Source: Nymphaea colorata (taxonomy: Eukaryota > Streptophyta > Magnoliopsida > Nymphaeales > Nymphaeaceae). From it: DNA of 64,000 nt. The stretch covers positions 14,878,802 through 14,942,801 of the forward strand of contig NC_045145.1 in the NCBI RefSeq assembly GCF_008831285.2, given 5' to 3'. A model generated the notes under the pieces. That model had not been told where the DNA came from and did no database searches. It worked only from the letters and a program-made list of their open reading frames with translations. Position 1 is the stretch's first letter. Each line of letters begins with the position of its first letter. Position numbers and translations under genes: made by a program. Below, piece after piece: positions 1 to 12,846 of the stretch.

Positions 1-160
1 TGAAACTGAGGGTAATGCATTCACTAGGTGGGTGGCCTTTATGAGCACTAATGGGGAGCACAGAATGGTTGAATATTTCCTTTGCTTTGACTGTTGAGTG
101 TACAAATCCTGCACTGTGCTCATAATGTTTGACTGCTTGCTTCCTTGAATGTCTAGAAAG

Positions 161-467
161 AATTAACCTCATTCACTCAAGAGGGTTGTTTGGATACACA
201 ATGTCCGTAATCCAATGCTACATAGTAAGCTTGGGCATCAGCTTGGTCTGGCCGATAAGGAGTCGGGCTCTAGCCGGCCAACACCCAAAACCCAAAACCC
301 AGGCCTGGGACTGGTTCGATACCTACAACCCGAGCCCGACTCTGATCCGATTAAATTAAAAAACATAATTTTAATATAAAATAATATATAAATCATAATG
401 AATTAACATCATTGACACAAGAGGGTGGCTTGGATACACAATCAACTTAATTCAAGGCTACATAGGA
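161..467 (+). repeat. Direct repeat pair, ~65 bp, 241 bp apart
   Basis: Positions 161-226 and 402-467 share a diverged direct repeat. Both run gaattaac, tcattcactcaagaggg or its variant, then ttggatacacaat, then gctacatag. The interval between them carries the gggc/ccgg-rich block at 225-345. This could be a local duplication or the duplicated edges of an inserted element. Identity is roughly 80% by eye. Confidence 0.6.
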
Positions 468-660
468 TCGATTATATTTGAATGTGGGCATCTGCCGAAC
501 CCAACCCAGCCAGTAATATAAACAAAGGGTGGTTTGGTGCTTTCTGTTGTACCGGATCCAATTTGGGCTAACTCATTTCATTGACCGGGTCCGAATCTGT
601 TTGCAACCCCTAAAAGTGCCTTACGGTCATGGTGGTAGACTTTTATTCATACAAATCAAA

Positions 661-862
661 TCATTGTCACAAATATCGTTGATGGATTCTAAATGACGAG
701 ATTTTTCTTAGGCATAATATCACAAAGATCAAAATCTTGGCAAATTTAAAAAAAATAAAATGCAAAAGAATCATTGTCAGATGGATTCTAAATGACGACG
801 TTTTTCTTAAGTGTAACGCCACAAAGATGAAAATCTTGGCAATTTTTTTTAAAAATAAAGAA
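661..862 (+). repeat. Two-copy tandem repeat, ~108 bp unit
   Basis: Two adjacent copies (about 661-768 and 769-862) share tcattgtca, gatggattctaaatgacga, tttttctta, cacaaagat and aaaatcttggca. The second copy is slightly shorter and diverged. It is non-coding and looks like a simple tandem duplication. Confidence 0.7.
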
Positions 863-2629
863 ACCTAAAAGTAAAATGCAAAAAATGCGAAAATATAATG
901 TAGTGACAAGAAATGTGGAAAATGGAAAAAAACGCAAAAAAAAAAAAGGAAAAAATGCAGCTTTTTTTTATTTTTTGTATGTTTTTAAACTTATTTTTTC
1001 ATTGGCAATTTTTCGAAAGGACAGGTTTGACTAACTTTTGAATCACCTTTCGTGCGTGCTCTAACTATGGTGGCTATCAGATTTGGTGAGGGAATTACTT
1101 AACAAATATGAAAAGGAACTTTATAGAATTCAATTGCATGATGAGTAGAGTAAAATAAATGCTAAATGCTTCCACCATTGCCTATGAGCTAGCCAAATCA
1201 TGACTATTTACTGTTTCTTAATGGATGGACTGTCTGTCTGGTTGGTGCAATCATCAACGCCGAGAAGAAGATTTTTTTTTTTTCTCCTAAAAAAGTTCAG
1301 GTCAATTATGCGGCTAAGTGCTCCTTTGTAACAATGACTTGAATATTTTTCCTTCCTGATAAAGGCGACAATTTTTGATTAGTGGATGTGGGCTTCAAAT
1401 AAAGAATGGTTAAAGTTTAATATCAGTCCTCACAGATGAGATCATCCACTTGCATTGTGCCATTTATTTATTGTTCTTCCGTCGTATTTATTGAATTCAA
1501 CCCATGGGCTGATCTGTAACACAATTATTAATCAGATCAGAAAATGAAGATAATGATTCTGGGCATAGCACTACCATTCTTCAAACAAGCTTTTCCATGA
1601 CTTTTTCTCTCTTTTGATTTAACAAAAGTGTACTTGTTTCAAACACAAAACTGGATTAGTAGTTTGCTTTTGATTTTAGAAGGGATTCACAAATGACTGC
1701 CAAAACATGGTCTAAGGTTTTCTTGGTTTCAACATGATGGTTTTCTCTTACCAATAATATATTTAAGGAGTATTTCCCATTCGTTTTTTAAAAAAAATTC
1801 CTGTTCTCTACGCACTTTAGCTTCAAATCTAGAAGTCTATGATCATATCTGAGCATTAGGAAAGAAATCTAATGTTCTATTTGGATCGATGCTTCTTCTT
1901 TTCGCCTTTCGAAAGTATGCGTCTGAGAAGAGAAGCAAAAAAAGAATATGGAGTAGAGTTGAAGATGTGATTCCACTCAGATCGGGGTGGGTGGCTAATG
2001 GCCATAGGACTTGCAAATGGATCTGGGTCCACTTGATCATGCATGAACTTTGAAGCTGGCCCTGTTTGGCTCCCCAACAGAGCCTTCACACTCAGTTGGC
2101 TCAAATAGATTTAGCAAACTCTGAATACCCAACCAAGTGTGGAGGTTTAGAGTTAACGACGGGCTGTTTGAGAACCAAGCTGGCACAGATCAGATCCAAA
2201 AGAGGAAGTTATTCAAATCTGGCCCACATATTTGAGAAATAGTACACAGAATCTGCTGGTGCCCCTACATCTAGAACTAGAATGTTTGAGGCCACCCTTA
2301 TATGGTAGGTAACAACATATTGTATGGAATTTGGAACAAAGAGAGTGCGGTGCTGCCTAATCCACTAGAGGGCTGCCTCTTTAATATACATGTTTTAGCA
2401 GGCAGCCTCATGTAGAGTCAAATCCTGACCCAACAATTGAAGACTGAGTAACCCAATGCCCACTCGTTTCTCCTTCCATTTTTCATTTGAATAAAGAGAA
2501 CAATTAAGGAAAGAAATGTAGGATTTTCCTAACTCAAAAAAAATGCCAAAGGAAACTGAGAGACCGTTTCCTTTCTTGTGAAAAAACTTAAAAAGAAAGT
2601 TCGTATGACAATAAGAGAGGCCTTGTAGA

Positions 2630-5350
2630 GAGTTTATTTAACCCCTACTTTCCAGAAATTAATCATTCCTTTGCTGCCTTCATAAAGGAGAAGACTCAAC
2701 GTGAGAGAGAGAGTGTGTGTGAGGGACGTCCTCATCTTTGCCCTCTTTCTAGCTTAGATAGAGATTGGTGGCTGTTGTGAAGAAACTGGAAGCGCAGCAA
2801 AAAGACTGCGGCGGCTGGAAGTTTAGCTCGGATTTGAAAGGTATGGGGATATTCAATTATGATTGTAGCATGAAGCGGTGTATTTTTTTTATTTTTGTAT
2901 AGATACATATACGTGTAGATCTATGTATGCATATGCCTAAATATGATTCTATGAATCCATGCACGAGGCGATGGGAGTAGTATACAGTGTTCTTAGTTGT
3001 GTTATCTTTGATTTCCTAGAAATGAAAATATATACATGCATGTATGAGATTTAATTAAATGTGTACAGAAAATAAAAAAAAGGATATAATGAGGGCAATA
3101 CCGTGAGGCGGTTAAACGCCATCAGGCGATCCCTATTTCAGGCGTCACTTAGGGAGGACAGAAATCACACAATATTTAAAAATCAATACTAGCTCCCTTT
3201 TAGAGGAAACTTGGGCAGCACCTTGTGTTACCAGGGAGGATGGGACGCCCTAAAGCACCGACACAAATTAGCTCCCTAGATGAAAGGCGTTAGGGAGTTA
3301 GCTCGCTGGTCGCCTGTGATTTTTTTTAAAGTATCTAGAAAATTTGAAAACTAAAGCGACTTCCGGCGACCAGCGTTGTCAGCTCCGGTGCTGGAAAACA
3401 ACGAGTAAGAGCTCATTAGATTCGTCTGCTTCTGTAGATTATGCTTGTAAAATTTCATAATTTTTGGAGTCGTCTATAAAAAGATATGGAATTTTTGCAT
3501 GACTGTCTATCGCTGGAGTGTTTTATGCGACAGAAAATCTGAAAACTACATCGGATTCTGGCGACCGGTGGTAGGTCCGGTATCAAAAAATAACGAGTAA
3601 GTACTTGTTGGATTCACATTCTTCTGAGGATTACTCTTGTAAAATTTCATAATTTTTGGATAAGCGGTTGATGAGATACGAATTTTTGAGTAATCACCTG
3701 TTGCTGGAATGCTTTTTTGTGAAACTAGAAACTGAACAGTATTCCGGCAGCTGGTGCTGTCAGTTCCGTTGTCGGAAATTGTCGAACAAAAACTCGTTGG
3801 ATTCATTTGCTTCTGAAGATTATCTTGATAAAATTTCATAATTTTTGGAAAAACCGATCAGGATATATTAATTTTTGAATGACTGTTGATTGAAACAGGA
3901 AGCAGAGGTGCTCCCGTGAGGAGAGAGAGAGAGACCAGCGAGAAATGAAATGAGGGCGAGGGTTCCACTAAATTTATATCAAATTTAGAAAATTACAAGA
4001 ATGGTCCACCTTAATAGTGAAGTTTTCGGAAAAGGTGTTACATTTTTCAGGAATTCATCCCGCAACGTTTTTGCTAAAAACATATTCAAAAAGGGGTCCC
4101 CGAAAGTTATTTTCCATAAAAACCGATGAATTCTTACGAAATTACGAATCGTTACCCTTTAAGTCCTTAAAATTTCTAAAAGAGGGTTTTCATTAAATTG
4201 TTTGCAATTTCGATGAAAAAGCGAAATATTATGTTGTATTTTCTCTTTAATGCCCTTAGTTTTATTTACAATTTCAGAAAAAAAGGTTCTTAAACCTCTT
4301 GATTATATATAATGATTACAATATTATTATTTGAATTTTTTGATGTGGGATACTATACATTGTTGCATGTTTACTCGACTTTGTTCTATTACCATTAAAT
4401 CAAGTTATAAAATCACTTATTTTTGTTGTTTGAGAAACCGAGCCTAAGGGCGGTTTTTGTGAGAGGTAGTAGACGATGTATAATGATGAGAAACTCTCAT
4501 ATTTGAAATTCGAAGGCGAAACGTGGACTGTGTGCAATAGTTTATGCGAGTGTGAGCTTGTATTTTTGCCTAATGTTTGGTTTTGTCCCGAAAGGTAGTG
4601 GCGCACGTGAGCTCACTGTTGTCGCACACTCTTCCGTTTGTATTGGAGGGCACATAGGGTATTGGGTGGCACAAGGGCCCGGGGTTTTGTTTTGTTTCTA
4701 TCGGGGAGTGAGGCATCTCTTGGTCCCTCAAATTGGGTTCCTAAGGGTCATGCTGCTGCAGCGGCGATCTGGGATATCTCAAGAGGCTTCACTGCAGGTA
4801 CCCTCGATCTGTTGGATCGCCTGGTGAATATATGTTCTGTTCTGCCCATTAGTTGTGCTCACGAGAATTTCTGTTGTTGCTCGGCACGATGATCACGACA
4901 TTGTCAGAGAATCAACTTTGGAAACCTATGAAATTTTAGAGGTTGTACACATCTCGAGTCGTTTTGTTTTTGATAATGTGACAGTACTGCAATATATGTT
5001 AAGATCTGGAGTCTTGTGATATGAACTTGTTTTACAAAATCAAATATTATTTTGTTGGGCCATGTTTCATTCATGACTGGAATTTTCCATACTCAGAGGA
5101 ATTTTGACCCCTTTTTTATATCTCTACAGATAGTTCTTGATAGATTATGGCTCATGGAAGGACGACCTCAGCATTGTGATGGACGGACATTGACATTCTG
5201 GACATTACGTCGGTTTTGGGATTTGTGGTTAATTTAGTTGTTTGGGTCCAAGTATTTTATTGTTGAAATAAAACAGTGTCAGATTTCTTTATGTTTTGGT
5301 AATGACTCAATGTTACTTCTGCTATTATCTATTATAGAAATGAAAAAACA
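2630..5350 (+). mobile_element. Probable decayed LTR region of a Ty3/gypsy-type element
   Basis: Seen: a non-coding ~2.7 kb block with an internal ~190-bp tandem array and a 3' end aaaaaaca. That end is followed two bases later by tggtatca (5353-5360), which matches the first eight bases of the initiator-tRNA-Met primer binding site common in plant LTR elements, and then by gggtcgtgac. Near the 3' end, text such as aataaaacagtgtcag resembles LTR tails. Known: long LTRs with internal tandem repeats occur in plant chromoviruses. Inferred: this is a solo or truncated LTR. I could not find its left end, no gag-pol frame is present, and the left coordinate is only a placeholder. Confidence 0.35.
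3346..3897 (+). repeat. Three-copy tandem array, units of 195, 187 and ~170 bp
   Basis: Unit starts are 3346, 3541 and 3728. Each unit begins gaaaact, then has a (t)tccggcgacc-like block, a caacgagtaag-like block, a gattcgtctgcttctg-like block, aaaatttcataatttttgga, and gaatttttgaatgactg or a variant. The copies are diverged by indels and substitutions but strictly collinear. Units are not multiples of three and contain stops in all frames, so the array is non-coding. Confidence 0.85.
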
Positions 5351-5360
5351 TTTGGTATCA

Positions 5361-7840
5361 AAAATTGGGTCGTGACAAGTTGCGTATGAACTGATGGGCA
5401 GCCTGGGATACGTGACGATCCTGATCACACATATATATATATAATTTCCATAATTTTATGGACCCTCAATAAGTCGTGATCCAAATTCTCACTCTCTATA
5501 GTAATATGACCAAAATTTCCTCTCTCTAAATGCATCTGTGTGGTGTGGTTTAACTCCCCAAAATGCTAGCAAGGTTTCCTCTCCTCTCACTACAGTGTGG
5601 AACTTGGGTATGTAAAAGTGCAAGTTGCTTGATTCTAATTCCGGTTAGGGATGCAAATTGGTGTGTAAGATCCGATTGCCAACCTCAAACAAGATCTAAG
5701 TTGCAATCCGCGGACTCGGATTCGATACGTGGTTCAGATATTTGAGTCCAAAATCCGATAAAGATCCAATGGAATGCATGCATGAACCTTTTGCCTCGCA
5801 GCTGTTTATAAAGTTGCCGAACTTTATAAACATTTATGAGGTAGGCTGTTCAAGACGATTTAATGAACGTAACTGTTCCGTATAAAAAACGGATTGGAAT
5901 TAAATACGGTCAAAGTGGATTAATTTTGTCATGTGACAGGTTCCAAAACATATAAGCTGGATATGAGACTATGACAGATGCAGACGAGGTTTGGCTATAC
6001 ATCAGGTCAGATCACCAACATAATATGAAAGAATAGGGGCTCACTAGTTTACCTCTAAATAATCACAAAAAATGAAGAGTTCAAAGGTTTGGGATACGTT
6101 TAAATCTAACATTTAATTCGAAAATGACATGATCTAATCTGTTTACTACATGATTATCCGAGTTTTATAAAATCGGGGAAATACTCTTTGGGAAAAGGAA
6201 GAAAAGAAAAAGAAAAACGAGAACCGATGAGGACCAAGTCATATCTTCCAATCACTTGGTCATGATCGAGACGAGAAGGGTGTTGGATAAAACACTTGTC
6301 ACAAAACAGGTCATGCATTTGAACTTTAGTTCGTCTGATCAAGGAGGCTTTTCCGAATAAAGTTTTTTCTTTTAATGAAGCGTTCTGTCTGTCCCTTGTT
6401 TGCATAGAGGGTCACCCATTTGCTGGGAACATGACCTTCCTTAGAACACCGCGAACACCTAGAAACTCAAGAGGACGACGCTTGGAAGGTTCCTGAAAGG
6501 ATAATATCTTGCTAGGACAAAACCCACATGGGTGCACGTGAAGACACCCATAGGCTGGAGGCCGGCACATGCTTTTAAGTGGAAGCATGGAGAGGCCTCC
6601 ACAGTTTGGAACTGTTTCTTGTGGGCAGTTCCATGCTACATTTACTTTCTAGAATTTATAATTTCTCGAAAAGTGTGACTTCGAAATCATGATTTCGTTA
6701 AGAAATTGATGAGATTGGTGGCAGGAGTCCACGTAATAGAAACTTCCGACATTTATATATTTAAAAGTTTATCTTTACAGGGCAGCTCACAATGTTCTTA
6801 ATTGTTTTCATTTTCCCAAGAGCGTCTTTCAAACAAACGCGGCTGTCAGATTCGATGATTTTGAACTTGGTCACCCTCGTTCCAACGTGCTGGCTGTCTC
6901 TGTGTCCAGACTGTCCAATGGAGAAAGTCCAAGTAGACAAGGCAGATTACAAACTTAAAAGAAACAAGAACAACTAAAAATACAGAAAAAGAGACAAGAT
7001 TAGATAAGATGTCGACCATTTCGGCCAATCTGTACTTGTGAAAGTTTTTTTTTTTTTGTGTGCATCGGATGCTGATTGCTCTCTAACCAAGCACTCATCA
7101 TGATGAGCGTAGTTTTATTGAAGCATTAAGTAGTTTCCTTGCAGGTGAACAATAGCTGAAGCTTTCAACACAAAGTCGGCTTTTAATGTTTCCAAGTGCC
7201 ATTGATGACTTCCTTTTTTTGCACTTGTTGACGCTCTTAACACTTGATATAGAAACTGACCATCTACATGGGACACATAATTGTAATCCATGCTGTAATG
7301 ACCGAGATGAGGACTGATTCAAATGGATCAGTTTGTAGAACAACTTTTAAGATCATTGTAATCGATAGGTCGATCGGCTAAGCTCAAATAAACTTCTTTT
7401 ATAGTATCCAAACCGTGAATCTTGTTGTTTCCAGATCCTGATCTGAGTTGCATTAAATGAAAAGATATCGAAGACTTTTGCTCTTGGTCATCTTTAAAGG
7501 CATTTAAATCTCCTCAACTGCAAAATGGATCGCTGAAAGCTGAAGAAAACAACGACCTCCGAGATGACAGATGATGCTAAGCAGCGGCAATCAATTGGTA
7601 GCTCTGACTTTGTGAAAAGCCAAATGCTCATATAATTAAATTCACACTGCAGGCCCAAATGATTTCAGAAGGTTGGCTTGTAGAAGAAAATTTCTCAAGA
7701 GTTAAATGAGCAAACTGTTTCTTGACCAAGTGAATGGAGATAGCATAGGACGGGTCCAAGGGTAACGAGTAAAACGGATCAAATTTGATGCGGCCCAAAC
7801 CCGAAGGACACTCTGTGCCCAGTCACCCCCTCCCTGTCCT
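5361..7840. other. Intergenic stretch without a recognisable gene
   Basis: No open frame here carries a family motif. The stretch contains a short (TA)n near 5433, a transposon-like ccgatt/ggattcgat-rich piece at about 5640-5770, and otherwise ordinary AT-rich sequence up to the promoter of the hydrolase gene. I see nothing else in it. Confidence 0.5.
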
Positions 7841-7842
7841 TT

Positions 7843-7848
7843 TATAAA
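7843..7848 (+). promoter_or_regulatory. TATA box of the alpha/beta hydrolase gene
   Basis: TATAAA in a locally GC-rich context lies 230 bp upstream of the first coding ATG. Transcription would start around 7870-7880, giving a 5' leader of about 200 nt. No other TATA-like sequence lies between here and the coding start. Confidence 0.55.
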
Positions 7849-8046
7849 GACGACGCTGGAACGCGCCATTCGTTGCTCACTTTGCCCACGGCGAGCCGGC
7901 CGGATCTCTGTAACGATCGGAGGAGGCCTTAGTTAGTCCCTTAACCTACCTGCCTAATCGAGGCTCAACCGCTCGCCATCCTCATCAATCCATCCACCCC
8001 AAACGGAATTTACGGATCATCTGAGCTCTCGTCCTATCAAACCACC

Positions 8047-8076
8047 ATGCTATCCCATCCATTCCGTCACAAATGA
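8047..8076 (+). promoter_or_regulatory. Upstream ORF of 9 codons overlapping the hydrolase start
   Basis: An ATG at 8047 opens a 9-codon frame (MLSHPFRHK) whose TGA at 8074-8076 overlaps the ATG at 8073 in an ATGA arrangement. Such an overlap could allow termination-reinitiation or reduce use of the 8073 start. The effect is inferred from position only. Confidence 0.45.
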
Positions 8077-11000
8077 TCAATCTTCTGCAAAAACTCCTTC
8101 AAAAGGTCATCAAATCTCTCCTACCCACACCGAAATTCCCCCTGAGAAAGCTCCTCCCGTTGAAATCCCGGCTGCCAACATTCATTTTCCCGCAGATTTC
8201 CACTCCACTCTGGTGGCCCCCTAAGATGGCGCGGTGTTTTAGCTTCACGGCGACGAGGGATTACTGCTACCGATATGGCTTTGTCCGCGCGGGGATGACG
8301 CCCACCACGGTGGATTTCCACGATGGGACGACGATGCATTGCTGGGTTCCGAAGGCTCCGAAGAAGGCCCGCCCCAACCTCCTCTGCATCCATGGATTTG
8401 GCGCCAATGCGATGTGGCAGTGGGCCGGACATCTCCGCGCCCTCCTCGCACACTACAATGTTTACATCCCTGACCTCCTCTTTTTCGGCGAGTCGTACAC
8501 CACACTTCCTGATCGCACTGAGTCGTTCCAGGCTCGTTGCGTCATCCGGCTCATGCAGGAGCTCGGCGTCACCAGGATGAGCGTCGCCGGGATCAGCTAT
8601 GGCGGGTTTGTTGCGTACCAAATTGCCGCATTGTTTCCGGAGGCGGTTGATCAGGTTGTGCTCTGCTGCACCGGCGTCTGTTTGGAGCCTAAGGACCTGG
8701 AGCAGGGTCTGTTCAAGGTATCGGATTTGGACGCGGCTGTCGGGATTCTGATCCCGCAGACGCCGGCGAAGCTCAGGGAATTGATGCGCTTCTCTTTCTG
8801 CAAACCTCCAAGGCCGCCACCCTCTTGTTTCTTGGAGGATTTCATTCATGTGAGTGTGCATTCCTTTTTTCTTCTTGATCTTCCTTGTTTGCCACTAACT
8901 GAGAAAGCATGACAAAGTTCGTGTAGCTCTTTCATGGTATTGGGTAGCAAAAACCAACACAGCATTTCTATGTGTTTGTTGACGTATTTGGATTTGTGTT
9001 AAGGCGACCATTGGTTCATGCAACGAAATTAGATGGAGACATTGCTCAATTAGGAACTCCTGTGAGCAACATCTTTCTTTTTCCTTTTCATCATTCTCCT
9101 TTGAATTTTCTTCGCAGAGCCTTTGTTTTTTTTCCCCAGTAACTTTCTTTTTATTCATGTTAATATTATTATTTTATAGCAAGCATCTATAGCTGGATTT
9201 CTCTATGAAATGCTTGGTGCTCAATCGCTACGAGTACGTTCAGGGTAGAGATTACATGGAAAAGAATAAAAGCCTGTGAAGAGAATGGGCGTTGGAAGCA
9301 AGAATAAGTCTTAAATGAAAAAGAAAAATTCTATTAAGAGATTTCCCGCACTATTTCTCCGCGTTTGTTTCAGGAAAGCTGTGGAAGTTGGGATTGGGAA
9401 AGGAGAAAGAGAAGCAGCTTGTATGTAAAAGTTTCTTCATGCACAGTTGGAGAGTTTTTTTTTCGTCGAAGACTTTCCTGAAGTTTTCCATATTAAAAAT
9501 TACCGTGTCTGGAACCATTGTGTTAAAAGGAACGTCCTCACTTATACCTATGTCGGGACTCGCTTTAAGAAAACGAACCTCTTGATTGGAAATTCTGTCT
9601 CTTTAGGTGTCTCATTATTGACGTGGATAATGATTTTTTAGGAGCTCCACTGACTTCAGGAATATCTTGCTAAGGTTTAGTTAGGAAAGAACTAAGCATG
9701 TTCGCTAGTTTCTGCAATCTGCAGATCCTTTCTTGGCCGTTTCATGGCTGGCAATTTTGTTTGGAATATAATGCCATGGTGTCATCCTTTTCATTGTCTC
9801 TATTGTGGTTGGTGGTTTCTGGCCAGTGGCATTTGTTAGCAGGTTTTATGTTATAATTTCCCAAGTACTAGCAGCCACAGGGTTGCCAACAAATATGCCA
9901 ATTTCACTCGGCCCAATATTGAGATCCATTGATCTCTTATCACATTTCTGGGTGCAAATTGACGTACTGACGCTTTGTTTGTCTCTTATGTGGGCAGAGA
10001 TAACATACAGCAGCATTAATGAATTGCACAGCTGCTGGACAGCATAAATGAATTGCATAGTTTCTTCCTGGGTTGCAACCAACACATGGCTTCTTTAGTA
10101 TGGTGCTGCAATAATGAGGCAGTAGGGATGGTTGTGCGTGCACATGATAGTAGTTGAGACTTAAAGAGGGCTAAGTTGACTTGAATTTTAAGCGATTGGG
10201 AATGAGAATCAGGTCAAGGGTTTCTCAGTTGAGGTTATTCGCCTTAAGAGCAGTTACAGTCGTGTTTTAGCTGCTGTTCGTTCAGAGTAACAGAAGCCGC
10301 AGACAATTTGGCCGAAGCGGCTGGTCTTGGCCTCTGGTTCATCATTCATCACGATCATCAACTCCGAGAACTTGTTTTTGCCCACGACAAAAATAAGTAA
10401 CCTTCTGCTGGTGATTCGGTGTAATCCGTCGTTTTGTGGTGATGTCCTGAAACATAAGGATCCAGGGACAGTGGTTGATATCATTCATTGCTGTGATTGA
10501 ATGGTATCTCGGGATACTGTACAGTCGCGATCCATGCATTTTGATTGGGAAAAAAAAAAAAAAAGTCTGTGTGCGTTACTTCTTCACTTGTAACCATAGA
10601 GTCTCCACAGTGAAATGACCAAATGGGGTAACTTTCAATGTTTAACTACAACCGGTATTTATGCCCACAGGCACTGGAATTTTGTGTGCAAACTTGTGGA
10701 CAAACTATCAATGCTGAATAAGTTTTCTAAATGGTAAAGGGGAGAGATAGAGGCCTTCGATGCGGTGGACCTGATCTCAGTAGGAGCGCTCGTATTTCTA
10801 GTTCTGTGCTTCATATTCAAATTGTCTAACTATACTTGTGCTGTTCTTAAGATTTAGTGGAGATTCGTTTTCCTATTGACTAACACATGCTGGCTGAAAT
10901 ATTATTGTAGGTCATGTGTACTGAATATGTAAAGGAGAAGAAGGAACTGATCATGGAGTTGGTCAAGGACAGGAAATGCTCCGAGATGCCTCGAATTACC

Positions 11001-11625
11001 CAGGTATGGCTTAACATTATTTGGTCCACAAGCATTTCGGAGCCTTAGTGATAAATGGAAGAAGAAAATTTAGAAGGACCTTAATAAACTTTATCCAACT
11101 ACACTGTTCAACCGAGGGTGTACCGAGTTTGCTGTGGCATCCCCATTCAGGCAACCTTCTGAGTCCAGCAAAATTAATTGAAGAAATCCTCATTAATGTC
11201 TCAACAGGCTGCCTATTCTTAAGAAGAGGGTTAAGAAAAAGGGAGAAATAACTCCACACTGCCTATTCTAATGAGTTCATTTTTGTGGCAGCCAACTCTA
11301 ATTATATGGGGTGAGCAGGATCAGATCTTCCCACTGGAGCTGGGGCACAGACTTAAAGGGTTAGTTCGTTTACGTGCTTTCCTTCTCTTCTTTCCTCTCC
11401 ATGATTTCACCACCCTTTTGCTTCTTCCCGCAATTCATGTTGGTTAATGACTCTACTTGCAGACACATTGGAGACAATGCTGAATTGGTTGTTATAAAAA
11501 ATGCTGGCCATGCTGTGAATCTAGAGAAGCCCAAGGAATTTTTCAGGCATTTGAAGAGATTCTTGATTGAACCTCTATATGACAGGAAGATTGACTCAGA
11601 GTCCTTGTTGGGCAAGCCTCGATAA
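8073..11625 (+). CDS. Alpha/beta hydrolase superfamily protein (four exons)
   Basis: Exons are 8073-8849, 10911-11003, 11292-11359 and 11463-11625, all with GT/AG introns and consistent phase. Numbering from the in-frame ATG at 8226, the product is 315 residues: oxyanion-side HGFGANAMW (56-64), nucleophile Ser124 in GISYGGF, acid Asp249 in GEQDQIFP, and His278 in NAGHAVN. That is a complete Ser-Asp-His triad of the plant epoxide-hydrolase/esterase-like group. The 8226 start (MARCFSFTATRD) fits the family length and N-terminus. The first ATG, 8073, adds 51 residues rich in Lys, Leu and Pro that might be a targeting extension. Intron 1 is about 2 kb. The physiological substrate is unknown. The fold is confident; the exact N-terminus is not. 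Confidence 0.88.
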
Positions 11626-12846
11626 GCAGAGTTATAAGAACATATATTATGTACACATACCATTTGGGCATTAATTTCTATCAAGTTCTCCTGAGAGCGC
11701 TTATTGGCCTTGATTCATATAGCTGTAAAGCTGCTCTGGTGGGGCCCCTTTCAGTCTTCAGAATTTGAAGTGGTCATCGATTGTAAGCATTCAAGTTATA
11801 TAAAATCAGTTTGTCCACAAGTATCTTTCTGCTTCATTCACATTTTTTAAAACTTTTTTTTTTGTTAAGTTATGAGAATATATATATATATATATATATA
11901 TATTCCTCACTGTTATGCCGGTATTCAGGTTTCCTAAAAACTCATGGCGTGTTACTGGTGGCTTCAATTGAAAACTCTTAGCAATCAATGAAGCGCTTCC
12001 TTTCCTTGGAAACTTTTAATGTGTTGCTAAAGGTCTCTAAAATATTAGAAAAGAAGTAATAAGAATTTTAAATAAGAAAGAACAATAAACCAGGTATCAT
12101 CAGACGACAGGCACAGCTGGGTTTGGTCCGATAGCTAAGCGTCGAGTCCATCAAGCTTGGGTTTGTTTAGGGTCGGGCCCAGCCTGGGCAACTTGGAGCT
12201 CTTATTGGCGAAGCACCATCTGAAAAAAGCAGCACTGGGTGGTAGGTAATCCAGCTTCCATCTTAGCCTATTAGTCAAGAAAAGGAACACCTTCCAATTG
12301 CTTGTTGGAATGTTCAGTCAAAGACAATAAAAGCAGGAAAGAAGCGAGAGGCGGCGACCATTGCCTGAAGAAGCTCAGTCCCGCATACTCTCTTCAAGAT
12401 GAGAGTGTACGAAATTGTTTGATGAAGGTAACAAGTTTTGCTCAAGCTCGAGTTAGCAAGATTGCGTACGTGACTTGATGATCATAATTCATAAGATTGA
12501 ATAAACACAATTTCGCCTAAAACTCCGTTCATCTCTCTGCAATCAGATCCAAGTTCAGTTTTTAAAAAAATCAAGTCCCGAGTCGAAAACTGGATTCGAT
12601 TAGGTCAGATTTTGGGCAGTGCATAAAGTTTCCATTTAAGAACCCGAAGCCGGTGGGGCTGCGATGGCAGAAAAGAGACCCACGGATGAGATGGCCGTTC
12701 GATGATCAGGAAGCTTGTTCTTTACAGCTTCACACAAGTCAAAATCGACTATTTTAATGGACGGAAGCGTGTCGATTGACTCCATTCCCCGCGAAAAACG
12801 GGAGCCCCGTTAATTTCCGGGGAGGACGTGGAGTCGGGCTTCAGAA
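11626..12846. other. Intergenic region between hydrolase and the next gene
   Basis: This holds the 3' UTR of the hydrolase, a (TA)n run at about 11879-11902, and the promoter of the next gene. A short gggc/ccgatag-rich patch at about 12115-12195 resembles other degraded transposon termini in the window. I see no RNA gene and no TATA box that I would defend. Confidence 0.5.

Larger units (their letters stand above)
1..2629. other. Gene-free AT-rich left flank
   Basis: I see no supportable coding gene here; open frames are short and share no family motifs. The stretch holds two duplicated blocks (listed separately), poly-A/T runs around 900-1000, and phrases rich in ccgg/gggc at about 225-345 and 480-600 that look like degraded transposon termini. 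Confidence 0.6.

Noticed and set aside
8121-8861. 246-codon open frame on the minus strand
   Set aside because: It is antisense to the GC-rich first exon of the hydrolase. Its composition follows the codon bias of the sense gene and it has no domain.
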